Assembly: GCF_028561335.1 (NCBI RefSeq)
Contig: NZ_JAQQTG010000006.1
Location: 317 to 64,316, forward strand
Reading direction: 5' to 3'
Length of the DNA: 64,000 nt
Origin: Aequorivita todarodis
GTDB lineage: Bacteria > Bacteroidota > Bacteroidia > Flavobacteriales > Flavobacteriaceae
A model generated the notes under the pieces. The model was not told the DNA's origin. It worked only from the letters and a program-made list of their open reading frames with translations, and searched no databases. Shown here in pieces: positions 51,573 through 60,275 of the stretch. The translations under genes and the position numbers were made by a program. Positions within the stretch are counted from its first letter, which is position 1. The number at the start of each line of letters is the position of its first letter.

Positions 51573-52817
51573 TTGAAAACCCTTCCGAAGCATAAAATTA
51601 TAAACGACCCGATCTATGGTTTTATTACCGTGCCGAGCGCGCTGGTTTTTAATTTGATGGAGCACAAATACTTTCAAAGGCTCCGTAGAATCTCCCAAAT
51701 GGGTTTTTCGTATATCGTTTATCCGGGCGCGCACCACACGCGTTTCCATCACGCGCTCGGCGCCATGTTTTTGATGCAAAAGGCCGTGCAAGTACTTAAA
51801 TCAAAAGGGGTTGCGATTTCTGAAAAGGAAGAGGAAGCGCTGTATATCGCCATTCTTTTGCACGATATTGGCCACGGCCCATTTTCGCATGCCATGGAAA
51901 ACAGCATTGTTGAAAACATAAGCCACGAGCAAATTTCCCTGCTTTTTATGGAGGCGTTAAACCGAAAGTTTAACAAGCAATTAACGCTGGCCATTCAAAT
52001 TTTCAAGGACGAGCACCCCAGAAAATTTCTCCACCAGTTAGTTTCGGGCCAATTGGATATGGACCGTCTGGATTATTTAAAACGCGATAGCTTTTACACG
52101 GGCGTTCCCGAAGGCACCGTAAATGCGCAGCGTTTGATAGCCATGCTGCACGTAAAGAACGATAAATTGGTGGTAGAGGAGAAGGGGATCTATTCGGTTG
52201 AAAATTTTCTCGTGGCCCGCCGTTTGATGTATTGGCAGGTCTATCTGCACAAAACCGGGATTGTAGCCGAACAGCTCCTGGTCCGGGTGCTGAAACGTGC
52301 CAAACAGCTCTCCGCACAAGGTATTTCGCTTCCGGCCAGCAATAGTCTGAAATTCTTTCTGAATAACAACATCAACCTGAAGGATTTTTCGGAAGAGGTG
52401 CTCGATACCTTTTCAAAATTGGACGATTTCGATATTATCTCGGCAATGAAGGCTTGGGTAAGCAACGACGATTTCGTTTTAAAAAATCTTTCAAAAATGC
52501 TTCTGAACCGTGATTTATTAAAGGTAAAAGTGAAATCGCAGCCATTTTCTTCCCAAAAAATAAAGGAGAAAAGAAACAAGCTTGTGGCAAAATATAATAT
52601 TTCAGAAGAAGAAGCATCCTATTTTGTGTTTACCGGCAAGCTCGAAAACCAAGCCTACAGCATGGAAAAGGACACCATAAACCTGTTGAAGAAAAACGGT
52701 AAGATAATAGACGTGGCCAAGGCAAGCGACCAGTTGAATTTGGAGGCACTCTCAAAATCGGTCGTGAAATACTATATGTGCTATCCAAAAAACAATAAGG
52801 ATAGCCATCGGGGCTAA
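51573..52817 (+). CDS. HD domain phosphohydrolase (SAMHD1-like)
   Basis: A 414-residue protein with an HD domain near residues 50-115 (HHTRFHHALGAMFLMQ, AILLHDIGHGPFSHAME) and a HEQ motif, then GQLDMDRLDYLKRDSFYTG. It is related to dGTPase/SAMHD1 enzymes that cut dNTP or similar nucleotides; the substrate is unknown. No ATG is available at the right place; the TTG at 51573 gives the usual N-terminus (MKTLPKHKIINDPIYGFITV). The last codons and stop (about 52795-52817) coincide with a dispersed palindromic repeat, which forms the tail KDSHRG. It is divergent from porX. Confidence 0.85.
   Translation: MKTLPKHKIINDPIYGFITVPSALVFNLMEHKYFQRLRRISQMGFSYIVYPGAHHTRFHHALGAMFLMQKAVQVLKSKGVAISEKEEEALYIAILLHDIGHGPFSHAMENSIVENISHEQISLLFMEALNRKFNKQLTLAIQIFKDEHPRKFLHQLVSGQLDMDRLDYLKRDSFYTGVPEGTVNAQRLIAMLHVKNDKLVVEEKGIYSVENFLVARRLMYWQVYLHKTGIVAEQLLVRVLKRAKQLSAQGISLPASNSLKFFLNNNINLKDFSEEVLDTFSKLDDFDIISAMKAWVSNDDFVLKNLSKMLLNRDLLKVKVKSQPFSSQKIKEKRNKLVAKYNISEEEASYFVFTGKLENQAYSMEKDTINLLKKNGKIIDVAKASDQLNLEALSKSVVKYYMCYPKNNKDSHRG
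52798..52812. repeat. GATAGCCATCGGGG repeat, copy 2, forming the end of the HD gene
   Basis: AGGATAGCCATCGGGG corresponds to the repeats at 27446 and 56866, with similar flanks (AACAAT before, CTAAATCC after). The stop codon of the HD gene lies inside it. Confidence 0.5.
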
Positions 52818-52934
52818 ATCCTTTTTTTCTATTTTTGCAGGAATGAAAACGAATGACCGAAAACCAATTCATTTAAAATTTATTACTTTGCGGTTGCTTT
52901 TAGATACTTCGGTCAAAATAAACCTTTACGCCCA

Positions 52935-53960
52935 ATGAAATTTACAGCTGCCCAAATAGCAGGAATTCTTAACGGAACCGTTGATGGCGATGAAGGTATA
53001 GAAGTTTCAAAACTCGCAAAAATAGAAGAGGGCAGCAAAGGCAGCTTGACCTTTCTGGCCAACCCGAAATACACACATTACATATATTCTACCCAGGCTT
53101 CAATTACCATCGTCAATGATGATTTTGTGGCCTCGCAGGACTTATCAACTACGCTTATCCGTGTTGAGAATGCCTATAAGGCCTTTTCGCAATTGTTGGA
53201 ATACTACAACCAGGTAAAGATGAACAAGACCGGTATAGAAAGTCCGGTGTATATTTCAGAAACTGCCAAATACGGCGAGAATCTTTATCTGGGAGCCTTT
53301 TCCTATATAGGAGAAAATGTAAAGATTGGTGATAATGTAAAGATTTATCCCAACGTATATATCGGGGATAATGTGAAAGTTGGCAATAACACTGTTCTTT
53401 TTACGGGCGCCAAGCTCTATTCCGAAACGGTAGTGGGCGAATCCTGCGTGATTAACAGCGGGGTAGTTATTGGGGCCGATGGTTTCGGCTTTACCCCGAA
53501 CGAAAAAGGCGAATACAAAAAAGTTCCCCAAACGGGCAATGTTATTTTGGAAGACCATGTAGATGTAGGCCCCGGCACCACAATAGATCGGGCAACGCTC
53601 GGCTCTACGTTGATAAAGAAGGGTGTAAAACTCGATAATCAAATTCAGATTGCCCACAACGTCACCATTGGCGAAAACACGGTAATTGCGGCACAAACGG
53701 GTATTGCAGGTTCTACCAAAATAGGAAAAAACTGTATCATCGGTGGCCAAGTGGGTATTGCGGGCCATATCACAATTGGTGATAACGTGAAAATTCAGGC
53801 GCAGAGCGGTATAGGAAGAAATGTGAAGGACAATGAAACTCTTCAGGGCTCTCCGGCATTCGGCTATGGAGATTTTAACAAAAGTTATGTATATTTTAAA
53901 AACCTGCCCAAAATAATGGAAAGGTTCAATATAGTTGAAAAAAAAGTCGATAATGAGTGA
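52935..53960 (+). CDS. lpxD: UDP-3-O-(3-hydroxyacyl)glucosamine N-acyltransferase LpxD
   Basis: A 341-residue left-handed beta-helix acyltransferase, third step of lipid A synthesis. The N-terminal domain (about 1-100) recognises uridine ([21 protein letters not shown]), and the hexapeptide helix carries the GADGFGF motif and the catalytic H241 in NQIQIAHN. It is trimeric and cytosolic. It overlaps lpxC/fabZ by eight bases. A second lpxD-like gene is found four genes later (56941-57879). A 31-codon frame of unknown value lies upstream (52843-52938). Confidence 0.93.
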   Translation: MKFTAAQIAGILNGTVDGDEGIEVSKLAKIEEGSKGSLTFLANPKYTHYIYSTQASITIVNDDFVASQDLSTTLIRVENAYKAFSQLLEYYNQVKMNKTGIESPVYISETAKYGENLYLGAFSYIGENVKIGDNVKIYPNVYIGDNVKVGNNTVLFTGAKLYSETVVGESCVINSGVVIGADGFGFTPNEKGEYKKVPQTGNVILEDHVDVGPGTTIDRATLGSTLIKKGVKLDNQIQIAHNVTIGENTVIAAQTGIAGSTKIGKNCIIGGQVGIAGHITIGDNVKIQAQSGIGRNVKDNETLQGSPAFGYGDFNKSYVYFKNLPKIMERFNIVEKKVDNE

Positions 53961-55359
53961 AAGTGTGGTAAAACAGCGCACCATAGGTAAGGAAATTTCC
54001 CTTACCGGAGTGGGTTTGCATACAGGCAAAGAAGTTACGCTAACCTTTAAGCCTGCCCCCGAAAACCACGGATACAAATTCGTGCGGATTGATTTGGAAG
54101 GGCAACCCGTAATCGAGGCGGATGCCAATTTTGTAGTGAATACGCAGCGGGGCACAAACCTGGAAAAGAACGGGGTTAAAGTGCAAACTTCGGAACACGT
54201 GCTCGCGGCCTTGGTAGGGCTGGAGGTAGATAATTGTATTATCGAGATCAATGCTTCGGAGCCTCCAATTATGGACGGATCTTCCAAATTTTTTGTGGAA
54301 GCAATCGAAAAAGCCGGGGTAGTGGAGCAGGCCGCCCCAAGGGAAGAATATGTGGTAAAGGAAGTCATTTCTTACTTGGATGAAGAAACCGGAAGTGAGA
54401 TAATCGTAATGCCCGCTGACCAATATCAGGTGACTACTATGGTCGATTTCGGCACAAAAGTCTTGGGCACGCAGAACGCATCACTCAATAATATTTCAGA
54501 CTTTAAGAATGAAATTGCCAATGCCCGAACTTTCAGCTTTCTTCACGAAATTGAAATGCTGTTGGAACACGGCCTTATTAAAGGAGGCGATCTCAATAAT
54601 GCAATAGTTTATGTAGATAAACCACTTTCCCCCAGTACAATGGAAAAGCTGCGTTCCGCCTTCGGCAAGGATAACATCTCGGTAAAGCCCAACGGAATTC
54701 TGGACAACCTTACCCTTCATTATCCCAACGAAGCCGCAAGGCACAAGCTCTTGGATGTGATTGGCGATTTGGCCCTGGTGGGTACCCGCATTCGCGGAAA
54801 AGTGATTGCCAACAAGCCCGGCCATCACGTAAATACGCAGTTCGCGAAAAAACTTTCAAAAATTATAAGACTCGAAGCCAGAAACAGCGTTCCGAAATTT
54901 GACATCAACCAACCGCCCGTAAAGGACGTGAACCAAATAATGGCAATGCTTCCGCACAGACCACCGTTTTTATTGGTTGATAAGATTATGGAAATGACCG
55001 AGACCAGTGTGGTAGGTCTTAAAAACGTAACCATGAACGAGCCATTTTTCGTCGGTCACTTTCCCGGAGCTCCTGTTATGCCGGGAGTGTTGATTGTGGA
55101 GGCGATGGCGCAAACGGGCGGCATATTGGCCTTGAGCACCGTTCCGGATCCTGAAAATTACCTGACCTTCTTTATGAAGATTAACAATGTGAAGTTTAAG
55201 CAGCAGGTTAATCCCGGGGATACCCTAATCTTTGTATTGGAATTGATCTCTCCCATTCGCCGCGGCATTGTACATATGCAAGGAAACGCGTATGCCAATG
55301 GCAAATTGGTAACAGAGGCCGAACTGATGGCCCAAATGGTAAAAACAAAAAATTTATAA
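53953..55359 (+). CDS. lpxC: LpxC/FabZ bifunctional enzyme
   Basis: A 468-residue fusion. The first part (about 1-315) is LpxC, the zinc deacetylase that commits UDP-acyl-GlcNAc to lipid A. Zinc ligands include H82 in SEHVLAAL and the [14 protein letters not shown] motif, with a [15 protein letters not shown] segment between. The second part (about 325-468) is FabZ, the 3-hydroxyacyl-ACP dehydratase, with [14 protein letters not shown]369 (HFPG) and E383 ([12 protein letters not shown]). The ATG at 53953 overlaps the lpxD stop by eight bases; an earlier in-frame TTG is ignored. The fusion is usual in Bacteroidota and couples the split of hydroxyacyl-ACP between lipid A and fatty acids. Confidence 0.95.
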   Translation: MSESVVKQRTIGKEISLTGVGLHTGKEVTLTFKPAPENHGYKFVRIDLEGQPVIEADANFVVNTQRGTNLEKNGVKVQTSEHVLAALVGLEVDNCIIEINASEPPIMDGSSKFFVEAIEKAGVVEQAAPREEYVVKEVISYLDEETGSEIIVMPADQYQVTTMVDFGTKVLGTQNASLNNISDFKNEIANARTFSFLHEIEMLLEHGLIKGGDLNNAIVYVDKPLSPSTMEKLRSAFGKDNISVKPNGILDNLTLHYPNEAARHKLLDVIGDLALVGTRIRGKVIANKPGHHVNTQFAKKLSKIIRLEARNSVPKFDINQPPVKDVNQIMAMLPHRPPFLLVDKIMEMTETSVVGLKNVTMNEPFFVGHFPGAPVMPGVLIVEAMAQTGGILALSTVPDPENYLTFFMKINNVKFKQQVNPGDTLIFVLELISPIRRGIVHMQGNAYANGKLVTEAELMAQMVKTKNL

Positions 55360-55448
55360 ATGAACCGGGCGCGTGCCAAAATCTGATTAAAAAAAATAGA
55401 TTTATGACCCGAGCACATTTCATCTATTAAAAACAATAAACAATAGAA

Positions 55449-56234
55449 ATGAATCAACCACTTGCATACGTCCATCCGGGCGCAAAAATTGCCAAAAACG
55501 TAGTGATTGAGCCCTTCACGACCATCCATAATAACGTCGTGATTGGCGAAGGGACTTGGATAGGCAGCAATGTAACCATTATGGAAGGAGCACGCATCGG
55601 TAAAAATTGCAACATTTTTCCGGGAGCTGTAATTTCGGGGATTCCGCAGGATCTTAAATTTAAAGATGAAGAAACTACCGTGGAAATAGGCGATGGCACA
55701 ACAATCCGTGAATATGTTACCATAAACCGCGGCACCATTGACCGCGGCAAAACCGTAGTTGGAAAAAACTGCTGGATAATGGCCTATTGCCACATTGCGC
55801 ACGACTGCATTGTGGGCGATAACTGTATTTTTTCAAACAACAGCACGCTTGCCGGACACGTAACCGTTGGCGACCACGTAGTTTTGGCAGGGATGACCGC
55901 CGTACACCAGTTTTGTATGATTGGCAACCACGCCTTTGTAACCGGGGGCTCGCTCGTGCGCAAGGACGTTCCGCCATACGTAAAGGCTGCCCGGGAGCCA
56001 CTCAGTTATGTGGGTATTAACTCTATAGGCTTAAGGCGAAGAGGGTTCAATTCCCAGAAAATATCGGAAATTCAAAACATTTACCGAATTCTATATCAAA
56101 AAAACTATAATACCTCTCAAGCAGCAGAAATCATTGAAGCCGAAATGGAGGCCACTCCCGAACGGGATGAAATACTTCAGTTCATCAAAAATTCCAAACG
56201 CGGAATTATGAAAGGTTATTTTAATTCAAATTAA
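55449..56234 (+). CDS. lpxA: Acyl-ACP--UDP-N-acetylglucosamine O-acyltransferase LpxA
   Basis: A 261-residue left-handed beta-helix enzyme, first step of lipid A synthesis, with catalytic H118 in CHIAHDC. The hexapeptide repeats (about 1-180; IEGARIGKNCNIFPGA-like turns) are followed by a helical C-terminal domain (about 190-261, VGINSIGLRRRGFNSQKISE). It sits 90 bases after lpxC/fabZ, so lpxD, lpxC/fabZ and lpxA form one cluster. Length and motifs are standard. Confidence 0.95.
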   Translation: MNQPLAYVHPGAKIAKNVVIEPFTTIHNNVVIGEGTWIGSNVTIMEGARIGKNCNIFPGAVISGIPQDLKFKDEETTVEIGDGTTIREYVTINRGTIDRGKTVVGKNCWIMAYCHIAHDCIVGDNCIFSNNSTLAGHVTVGDHVVLAGMTAVHQFCMIGNHAFVTGGSLVRKDVPPYVKAAREPLSYVGINSIGLRRRGFNSQKISEIQNIYRILYQKNYNTSQAAEIIEAEMEATPERDEILQFIKNSKRGIMKGYFNSN

Positions 56235-56278
56235 ACAACAAACAACAAACAATAAACAACAAACAATAAACCCTCCCA
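56235..56278. repeat. AACAAACA low-complexity spacer
   Basis: A run of ACAAACAACAAACAATAAAC units fills the gap between lpxA and efp. A related run is at about 56902-56935. Function unknown. Confidence 0.6.
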
Positions 56279-56845
56279 ATGGCAACATCATCAGATATTA
56301 GAAAAGGACTTTGCATCCGCTACAATAACGATATTTATAAAATTATTGAATTCCTTCACGTAAAACCGGGGAAAGGCCCCGCTTTTGTGCGTACAAAATT
56401 GAAAAGCGTTACCACCGGAAAAGTTATCGACAATACTTTTTCCGCAGGCCATAAAATTGAGGATGTGCGCGTGGAAACCCATAAATTTCAATACTTGTAC
56501 AACGAGGGCGATATGTACCATTTTATGAATACGGACGATTACTCGCAAATTCGGTTGATGAAAGATATTCTCGACACGCCCGAATTGATGAAGGAAGGCG
56601 AAATAGTTACGGTGCTTATCAACACAGAGGATGGGGCCCCACTTTCGGTTGAAATGCCCGCCCACGTAATTTTGGAGGTTACATCCACCGAACCGGGCGT
56701 AAAAGGAAACACCGCAACAAATGCCACCAAGCCTGCCATTGTGGAAACAGGTGCCGAAATCAACGTCCCACTTTTTATAAACGAAGGTGATAAAATCAGA
56801 ATAGACACCGAAAAAGGCCAATATCAGGAACGAATGAAGGAATAA
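56279..56845 (+). CDS. efp: Elongation factor P
   Basis: A 188-residue translation factor that relieves ribosome stalling at polyproline. Domain I carries the conserved loop HVKPGKGPAFV with K32 at the tip, the residue that receives modification in some lineages. The later domains (VDVR-like EDVRVETHKFQYLYNEGDMYH, and FINEGDKIRIDTEKGQYQER at the end) complete the three-domain fold. No EpmA or EpmB gene is near. It lies 44 bases after lpxA. Confidence 0.95.
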   Translation: MATSSDIRKGLCIRYNNDIYKIIEFLHVKPGKGPAFVRTKLKSVTTGKVIDNTFSAGHKIEDVRVETHKFQYLYNEGDMYHFMNTDDYSQIRLMKDILDTPELMKEGEIVTVLINTEDGAPLSVEMPAHVILEVTSTEPGVKGNTATNATKPAIVETGAEINVPLFINEGDKIRIDTEKGQYQERMKE

Positions 56846-56865
56846 CATAAATTCCAAATTCCAAT

Positions 56866-56881
56866 CCCGATAGTTATCGGG
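56866..56881. repeat. CCCGATAGTTATCGGG palindromic repeat, copy 3
   Basis: A near-perfect dyad in the spacer after efp, again within AAATTCCAAATTCC repeats. It matches the copies at 27446 and 52798. Confidence 0.6.
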
Positions 56882-56940
56882 CCAAAATTCCAAAAAACCA
56901 CAAACAATAAACAATTAACTTCAAACTCTAAACAGTAACC

Positions 56941-57879
56941 GTGAAATTCCCAACTCCCCAAACCCTTGAAAATATTGCCGTCATAATCGGTTCCGATTAT
57001 GTGGGGGAAGCCAATTTTCCGGTGTTTGGGATGAACGAGATTCACGTGGTACAGCCCGGAGATATTGTTTTTGTGGACCATCCGAAATATTACGACAAGG
57101 CGCTGCAATCGCAGGCAACGGTAATTCTTATCAATAAAAAGGTGGATTGCCCCGTTGGGAAAGCCTTGTTGATTTCCGAAGATCCATTTCGCGATTTCAA
57201 TAAACTCACACAATATTTTAAACCTTTTCAAAGTTCCAACAGCGCCATTTCAGAATCCGCCAAAATAGGCGAGGGTACTGTAATCCAGCCAAACGTTTTT
57301 ATTGGTAACAACGTAAAAATCGGGCGCAATTGCCTAATCCATTCCAACGTTGCCATTTATGACAATACCGTTATCGGAAACAATGTAACCATTCACGCTG
57401 GGAGCGTTTTGGGCAGCGATGCGTTCTATTATAAAAACCGCCCAGAAAAATTCGACAAACTTTTGAGCGGAGGAAACGTTGTGATTGAAGACAATGTGGA
57501 TCTGGGCGCGCTTTGCACCATAGACAAGGGCGTTACGGCCTCAACTACAATAGGCGAGGGCTCAAAGTTGGATAACCAAGTGCAGGTTGGCCACGATACG
57601 GTTATCGGCAAACGCTGCTTGATTGCATCGCAAGTGGGGATTGCAGGTTGCGTTCTAATTGCGGATTATGTAACCATTTGGGGGCAAGTGGGCATTACCA
57701 GCGGGATTACGATAGGCGAGAGGGCCGTCATTTCGGCGCAAAGCGGGGTGAGCAAATCGTTACCCGGCAACAAAGCTTATTTTGGGACCCCCGCAGACGA
57801 TTTTAGAACAAAATACAAGGAGTTGGCTTCCATAAAGCTTATTCCAGATATAATAAAAAAATTGGATGAACTGTCATGA
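56941..57879 (+). CDS. LpxD-like N-acyltransferase, paralogue
   Basis: A 312-residue left-handed beta-helix protein with a GTG start. The N-terminal domain (ENIAVIIGSDYVGEANFPVF, VQPGDIVFVDHPKYYDKALQ) is LpxD-like and the helix keeps the catalytic histidine in NQVQVGHDTVIG. The usual GADGFGF is altered to GSDAFYYKNRP. This variant may use a different acyl chain or UDP-sugar, perhaps a modified lipid A or another surface glycan. It overlaps the NTF2-like gene by four bases. Two LpxD-like genes in one lpx cluster is common in flavobacteria, but the second has no proven role. Confidence 0.85.
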   Translation: MKFPTPQTLENIAVIIGSDYVGEANFPVFGMNEIHVVQPGDIVFVDHPKYYDKALQSQATVILINKKVDCPVGKALLISEDPFRDFNKLTQYFKPFQSSNSAISESAKIGEGTVIQPNVFIGNNVKIGRNCLIHSNVAIYDNTVIGNNVTIHAGSVLGSDAFYYKNRPEKFDKLLSGGNVVIEDNVDLGALCTIDKGVTASTTIGEGSKLDNQVQVGHDTVIGKRCLIASQVGIAGCVLIADYVTIWGQVGITSGITIGERAVISAQSGVSKSLPGNKAYFGTPADDFRTKYKELASIKLIPDIIKKLDELS

Positions 57880-58289
57880 GCAATAAAGCAAAAGAAATAG
57901 TAAGGGATTTTTACAGGTCTGATATTTTAAGGGACGAAACGGTATTGGAACGCTTTTTCCATCCAGATTTGGTGCTTATTTGGAACAGTGCCAACGGCCT
58001 TTCCATTATGCACTATGACGATATTGTAAACTTTTTTGCAGAAGTTAGGCGCTCTTACAATGATTTAAGAGTGGAAGTGAGCCATTTGTTGGCAGACGGC
58101 CCGCATGTAACCATTCGCTATAAATATTACATCCGTACCATGGAAAATCCCGATGAGGAATTGGGAATAGCACATTTCATTGCCATTTGGGAAGTAAAGG
58201 ACAATAAAATCTATAGGGGATATCAAGTGAGCCAACCGGTTACCGACAAAGACGACACTAACGAAAGCTACCACAGGGTTAAGGTTTAG
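57876..58289 (+). CDS. NTF2-like (SnoaL-type) protein
   Basis: A 137-residue cytosolic protein with the cone-shaped NTF2 fold: AKEIVRDFYRSDILRDETVL, ERFFHPDLVLIWNSANG and HFIAIWEVKDNKIYRGYQVS. Members are isomerases, dehydratases or simple binding proteins. It overlaps the LpxD-like gene by four bases (ATGA), so it may be linked to the same modification. No substrate can be proposed. Confidence 0.8.
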   Translation: MSNKAKEIVRDFYRSDILRDETVLERFFHPDLVLIWNSANGLSIMHYDDIVNFFAEVRRSYNDLRVEVSHLLADGPHVTIRYKYYIRTMENPDEELGIAHFIAIWEVKDNKIYRGYQVSQPVTDKDDTNESYHRVKV

Positions 58290-58323
58290 CCCCTGATCCG
58301 CCGCGGCGGAGGAATTAAAGCTG

Positions 58324-58331
58324 TATCTTTG
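58324..58331 (+). promoter_or_regulatory. Candidate -7 element for sucD
   Basis: TATCTTTG fits TAnnTTTG, 75 bases before the ATG. Confidence 0.4.
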
Positions 58332-58405
58332 CCGAAATTCTAAAAAAGAAACTTCAAATTTTAATTGAATAATAAATAGAAATAAACAATAGAAAATACT
58401 TAAAA

Positions 58406-59278
58406 ATGAGCGTTTTAGTAAATAAAAATTCAAAAATAATAGTTCAAGGTTTTACCGGTAGTGAAGGTACCTTCCACGCCGAACAAATGATTGATTACGG
58501 AACCAATGTAGTGGGAGGGGTAACTCCCGGAAAAGGCGGCCAAGAGCATTTGGGAAAGCCAGTTTTCAACACGGTTTCGGAAGCAGTTGAAAAGACCGGA
58601 GCCGATACTTCTATTATTTTCGTGCCCCCGGCATTTGCTGCAGACGCCATTATGGAAGCCGCCGATGCAGGAATAAAAGTGATTATCACTATTACTGAAG
58701 GAATTCCTGTGAAAGACATGATTACCGCTTCCGATTATATAAAGGACCGAGACTCCCGTCTTATTGGCCCAAACTGTCCGGGCGTTATTACCCCTGGCGA
58801 AGCAAAGGTTGGGATTATGCCCGGTTTCGTTTTCAAAAAAGGAAAAGTGGGTATCGTTTCAAAATCGGGAACACTTACTTATGAAGCCGCAGACCAAGTG
58901 GTAAAACAAGGCCTTGGCATTACAACGGCTATCGGCATTGGTGGTGACCCCATCATCGGTACAACCACTAAGGAAGCTTTGGAAATGCTAATCAATGACC
59001 CCGAAAGCGAAGCCGTGGTTATGATTGGGGAAATTGGTGGCCAACTTGAAATAGATGCCGCCAACTGGTACAAAAACAGCAGCATTAAAAAACCGGTAAT
59101 CGGCTTTATTGCCGGTGAAACGGCGCCTGCGGGACGAACCATGGGCCACGCCGGAGCCATCGTTGGCGGAAGCGACGATACGGCACAGGCAAAGAAAAAA
59201 GTTATGCGCGAGTGCGGCATCCACGTGGTAGATTCGCCTGCCGAAATCGGGAAGAAAGTAAAGGAAGTTTTAGGCTAA
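58406..59278 (+). CDS. sucD: Succinate--CoA ligase, alpha subunit
   Basis: A 290-residue subunit of the TCA-cycle enzyme that turns succinyl-CoA into succinate with NTP formation. The CoA-binding fold begins with IIVQGFTGSEGTFHAEQMI, and the phosphohistidine is H248 in GHAGAIVGG. The usual IGPNCPGVITPGE segment is present. The beta subunit gene (sucC) is not adjacent; in flavobacteria it is commonly elsewhere. It ends at a terminator. Confidence 0.95.
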   Translation: MSVLVNKNSKIIVQGFTGSEGTFHAEQMIDYGTNVVGGVTPGKGGQEHLGKPVFNTVSEAVEKTGADTSIIFVPPAFAADAIMEAADAGIKVIITITEGIPVKDMITASDYIKDRDSRLIGPNCPGVITPGEAKVGIMPGFVFKKGKVGIVSKSGTLTYEAADQVVKQGLGITTAIGIGGDPIIGTTTKEALEMLINDPESEAVVMIGEIGGQLEIDAANWYKNSSIKKPVIGFIAGETAPAGRTMGHAGAIVGGSDDTAQAKKKVMRECGIHVVDSPAEIGKKVKEVLG

Positions 59279-59298
59279 ATCTTTTAATACATACAAAT

Positions 59299-59330
59299 GA
59301 AGCTCTGCAAAATTCGCAGGGCTTTTTTTA
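59299..59330 (+). terminator. Terminator of sucD
   Basis: AAGCTCTGC and GCAGGGCTT pair around AAAATTC and a run of T follows. Confidence 0.8.
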
Positions 59331-59352
59331 TGGAGAACCCGCAACCTTTTGT

Positions 59353-59360
59353 TATATTTG
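59353..59360 (+). promoter_or_regulatory. Candidate -7 element for fabG
   Basis: TATATTTG fits TAnnTTTG, 76 bases before the ATG and just before a hairpin in the leader. Confidence 0.4.
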
Positions 59361-59371
59361 ACCATAAGATA

Positions 59372-59407
59372 GAACCTGCAAGGTTTTCCAAACCTTGTAG
59401 GTTTTTT
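59372..59407 (+). repeat. AACCTGCAAGGTTT hairpin repeat in the fabG leader
   Basis: AACCTGCAAGGTTT pairs with AAACCTTGTAGGTT (one G-U pair) around TCC, and a run of T follows. Hairpins of this form are common between genes in flavobacteria. Its place, after the -7 element and before the start codon, could let it work as an attenuator. Confidence 0.6.
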
Positions 59408-59435
59408 ACCAACCATCAAAACACCTTTTAAAAAT

Positions 59436-60182
59436 ATGAAATTACTGGAAGGAAAAACAGCAATCATTACAGGCGGTAGCCGCGGAATTGGAAAAGGAAT
59501 CGTTGAAACATTTGCCCAGCACGGTGCCAATGTGGCTTTCACATATAGCTCTTCGGCCGAAGCGGCAAATGCTTTGGCAGATGAAGTTTCAAAATCCGGC
59601 GTGAAAGCAAAGGCCTATAAAAGTGATGCGGCTTCCTATGACGAATCCCAAAAATTGGCTGAAGAGGTTTTGAAGGATTTTGGAAGCATCGATATTCTCG
59701 TAAACAACGCCGGTATTACCAAAGACAACCTGTTGATGCGTATTTCCGAGGAAGATTTTGACAAGGTAATCGAGGTAAACCTGAAATCGGTTTTCAATAT
59801 GACCAAAGCCGTACAACGCGCTATGTTGAAACAACGCAAAGGCTCCATCATCAATATGAGCTCCGTGGTTGGTGTGAAAGGAAATGCCGGACAGACCAAT
59901 TACGCAGCCTCCAAAGCAGGAATTATTGGTTTTACAAAATCGGTCGCCCTGGAATTAGGTTCTCGCGATATTCGCTGTAACGCCATCGCTCCGGGTTTTA
60001 TTGAAACTGAAATGACCGGAAAACTTGACGAAGCCACCGTACAGGGTTGGCGCGACGCCATTCCGTTAAAGCGTGGCGGCACTCCGGAAGATATTGCAAA
60101 TGCTTGCGTTTTTCTTGCCAGCGACCTATCGGCTTATGTTACTGGCCAAGTGCTGAACGTTGACGGGGGGATGCTTACTTAA
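59436..60182 (+). CDS. fabG: 3-oxoacyl-ACP reductase FabG
   Basis: A 248-residue short-chain dehydrogenase that reduces 3-oxoacyl-ACP with NADPH in fatty acid synthesis. The cofactor motif TGGSRGIGKG is at 12-21, NNAG at 90-93, and the catalytic residues are S142/S143, Y156 and K160 (NYAASKAG). The C-terminus ends VTGQVLNVDGGMLT as usual. A leader with a strong hairpin precedes it. FabZ of the same cycle is fused to LpxC at 54-55 kb. Confidence 0.92.
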   Translation: MKLLEGKTAIITGGSRGIGKGIVETFAQHGANVAFTYSSSAEAANALADEVSKSGVKAKAYKSDAASYDESQKLAEEVLKDFGSIDILVNNAGITKDNLLMRISEEDFDKVIEVNLKSVFNMTKAVQRAMLKQRKGSIINMSSVVGVKGNAGQTNYAASKAGIIGFTKSVALELGSRDIRCNAIAPGFIETEMTGKLDEATVQGWRDAIPLKRGGTPEDIANACVFLASDLSAYVTGQVLNVDGGMLT

Positions 60183-60275
60183 AAAAGTGTTCAGTGGCAG
60201 TGTGCAGTTCTACTCTAAACTCATCAACATTTAAGCATTTAAACTTTTAAACCCCTAAACATTTAAACTTTTTCA
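60183..60275. repeat. Repetitive spacer after fabG
   Basis: The stretch GTGTTCAGTGGCAGTGTGCA resembles the 13-bp units at 5675-5760. ACATTTAA-like and TTTAAAC strings then repeat up to the next gene. No gene or RNA seen. Confidence 0.4.

Noticed and set aside
53256-54368. Long open frame of 370 codons on the minus strand
   Set aside because: It lies opposite lpxD and lpxC/fabZ, which have clear catalytic motifs, and its own translation shows no known motif; it is a shadow of codon bias.
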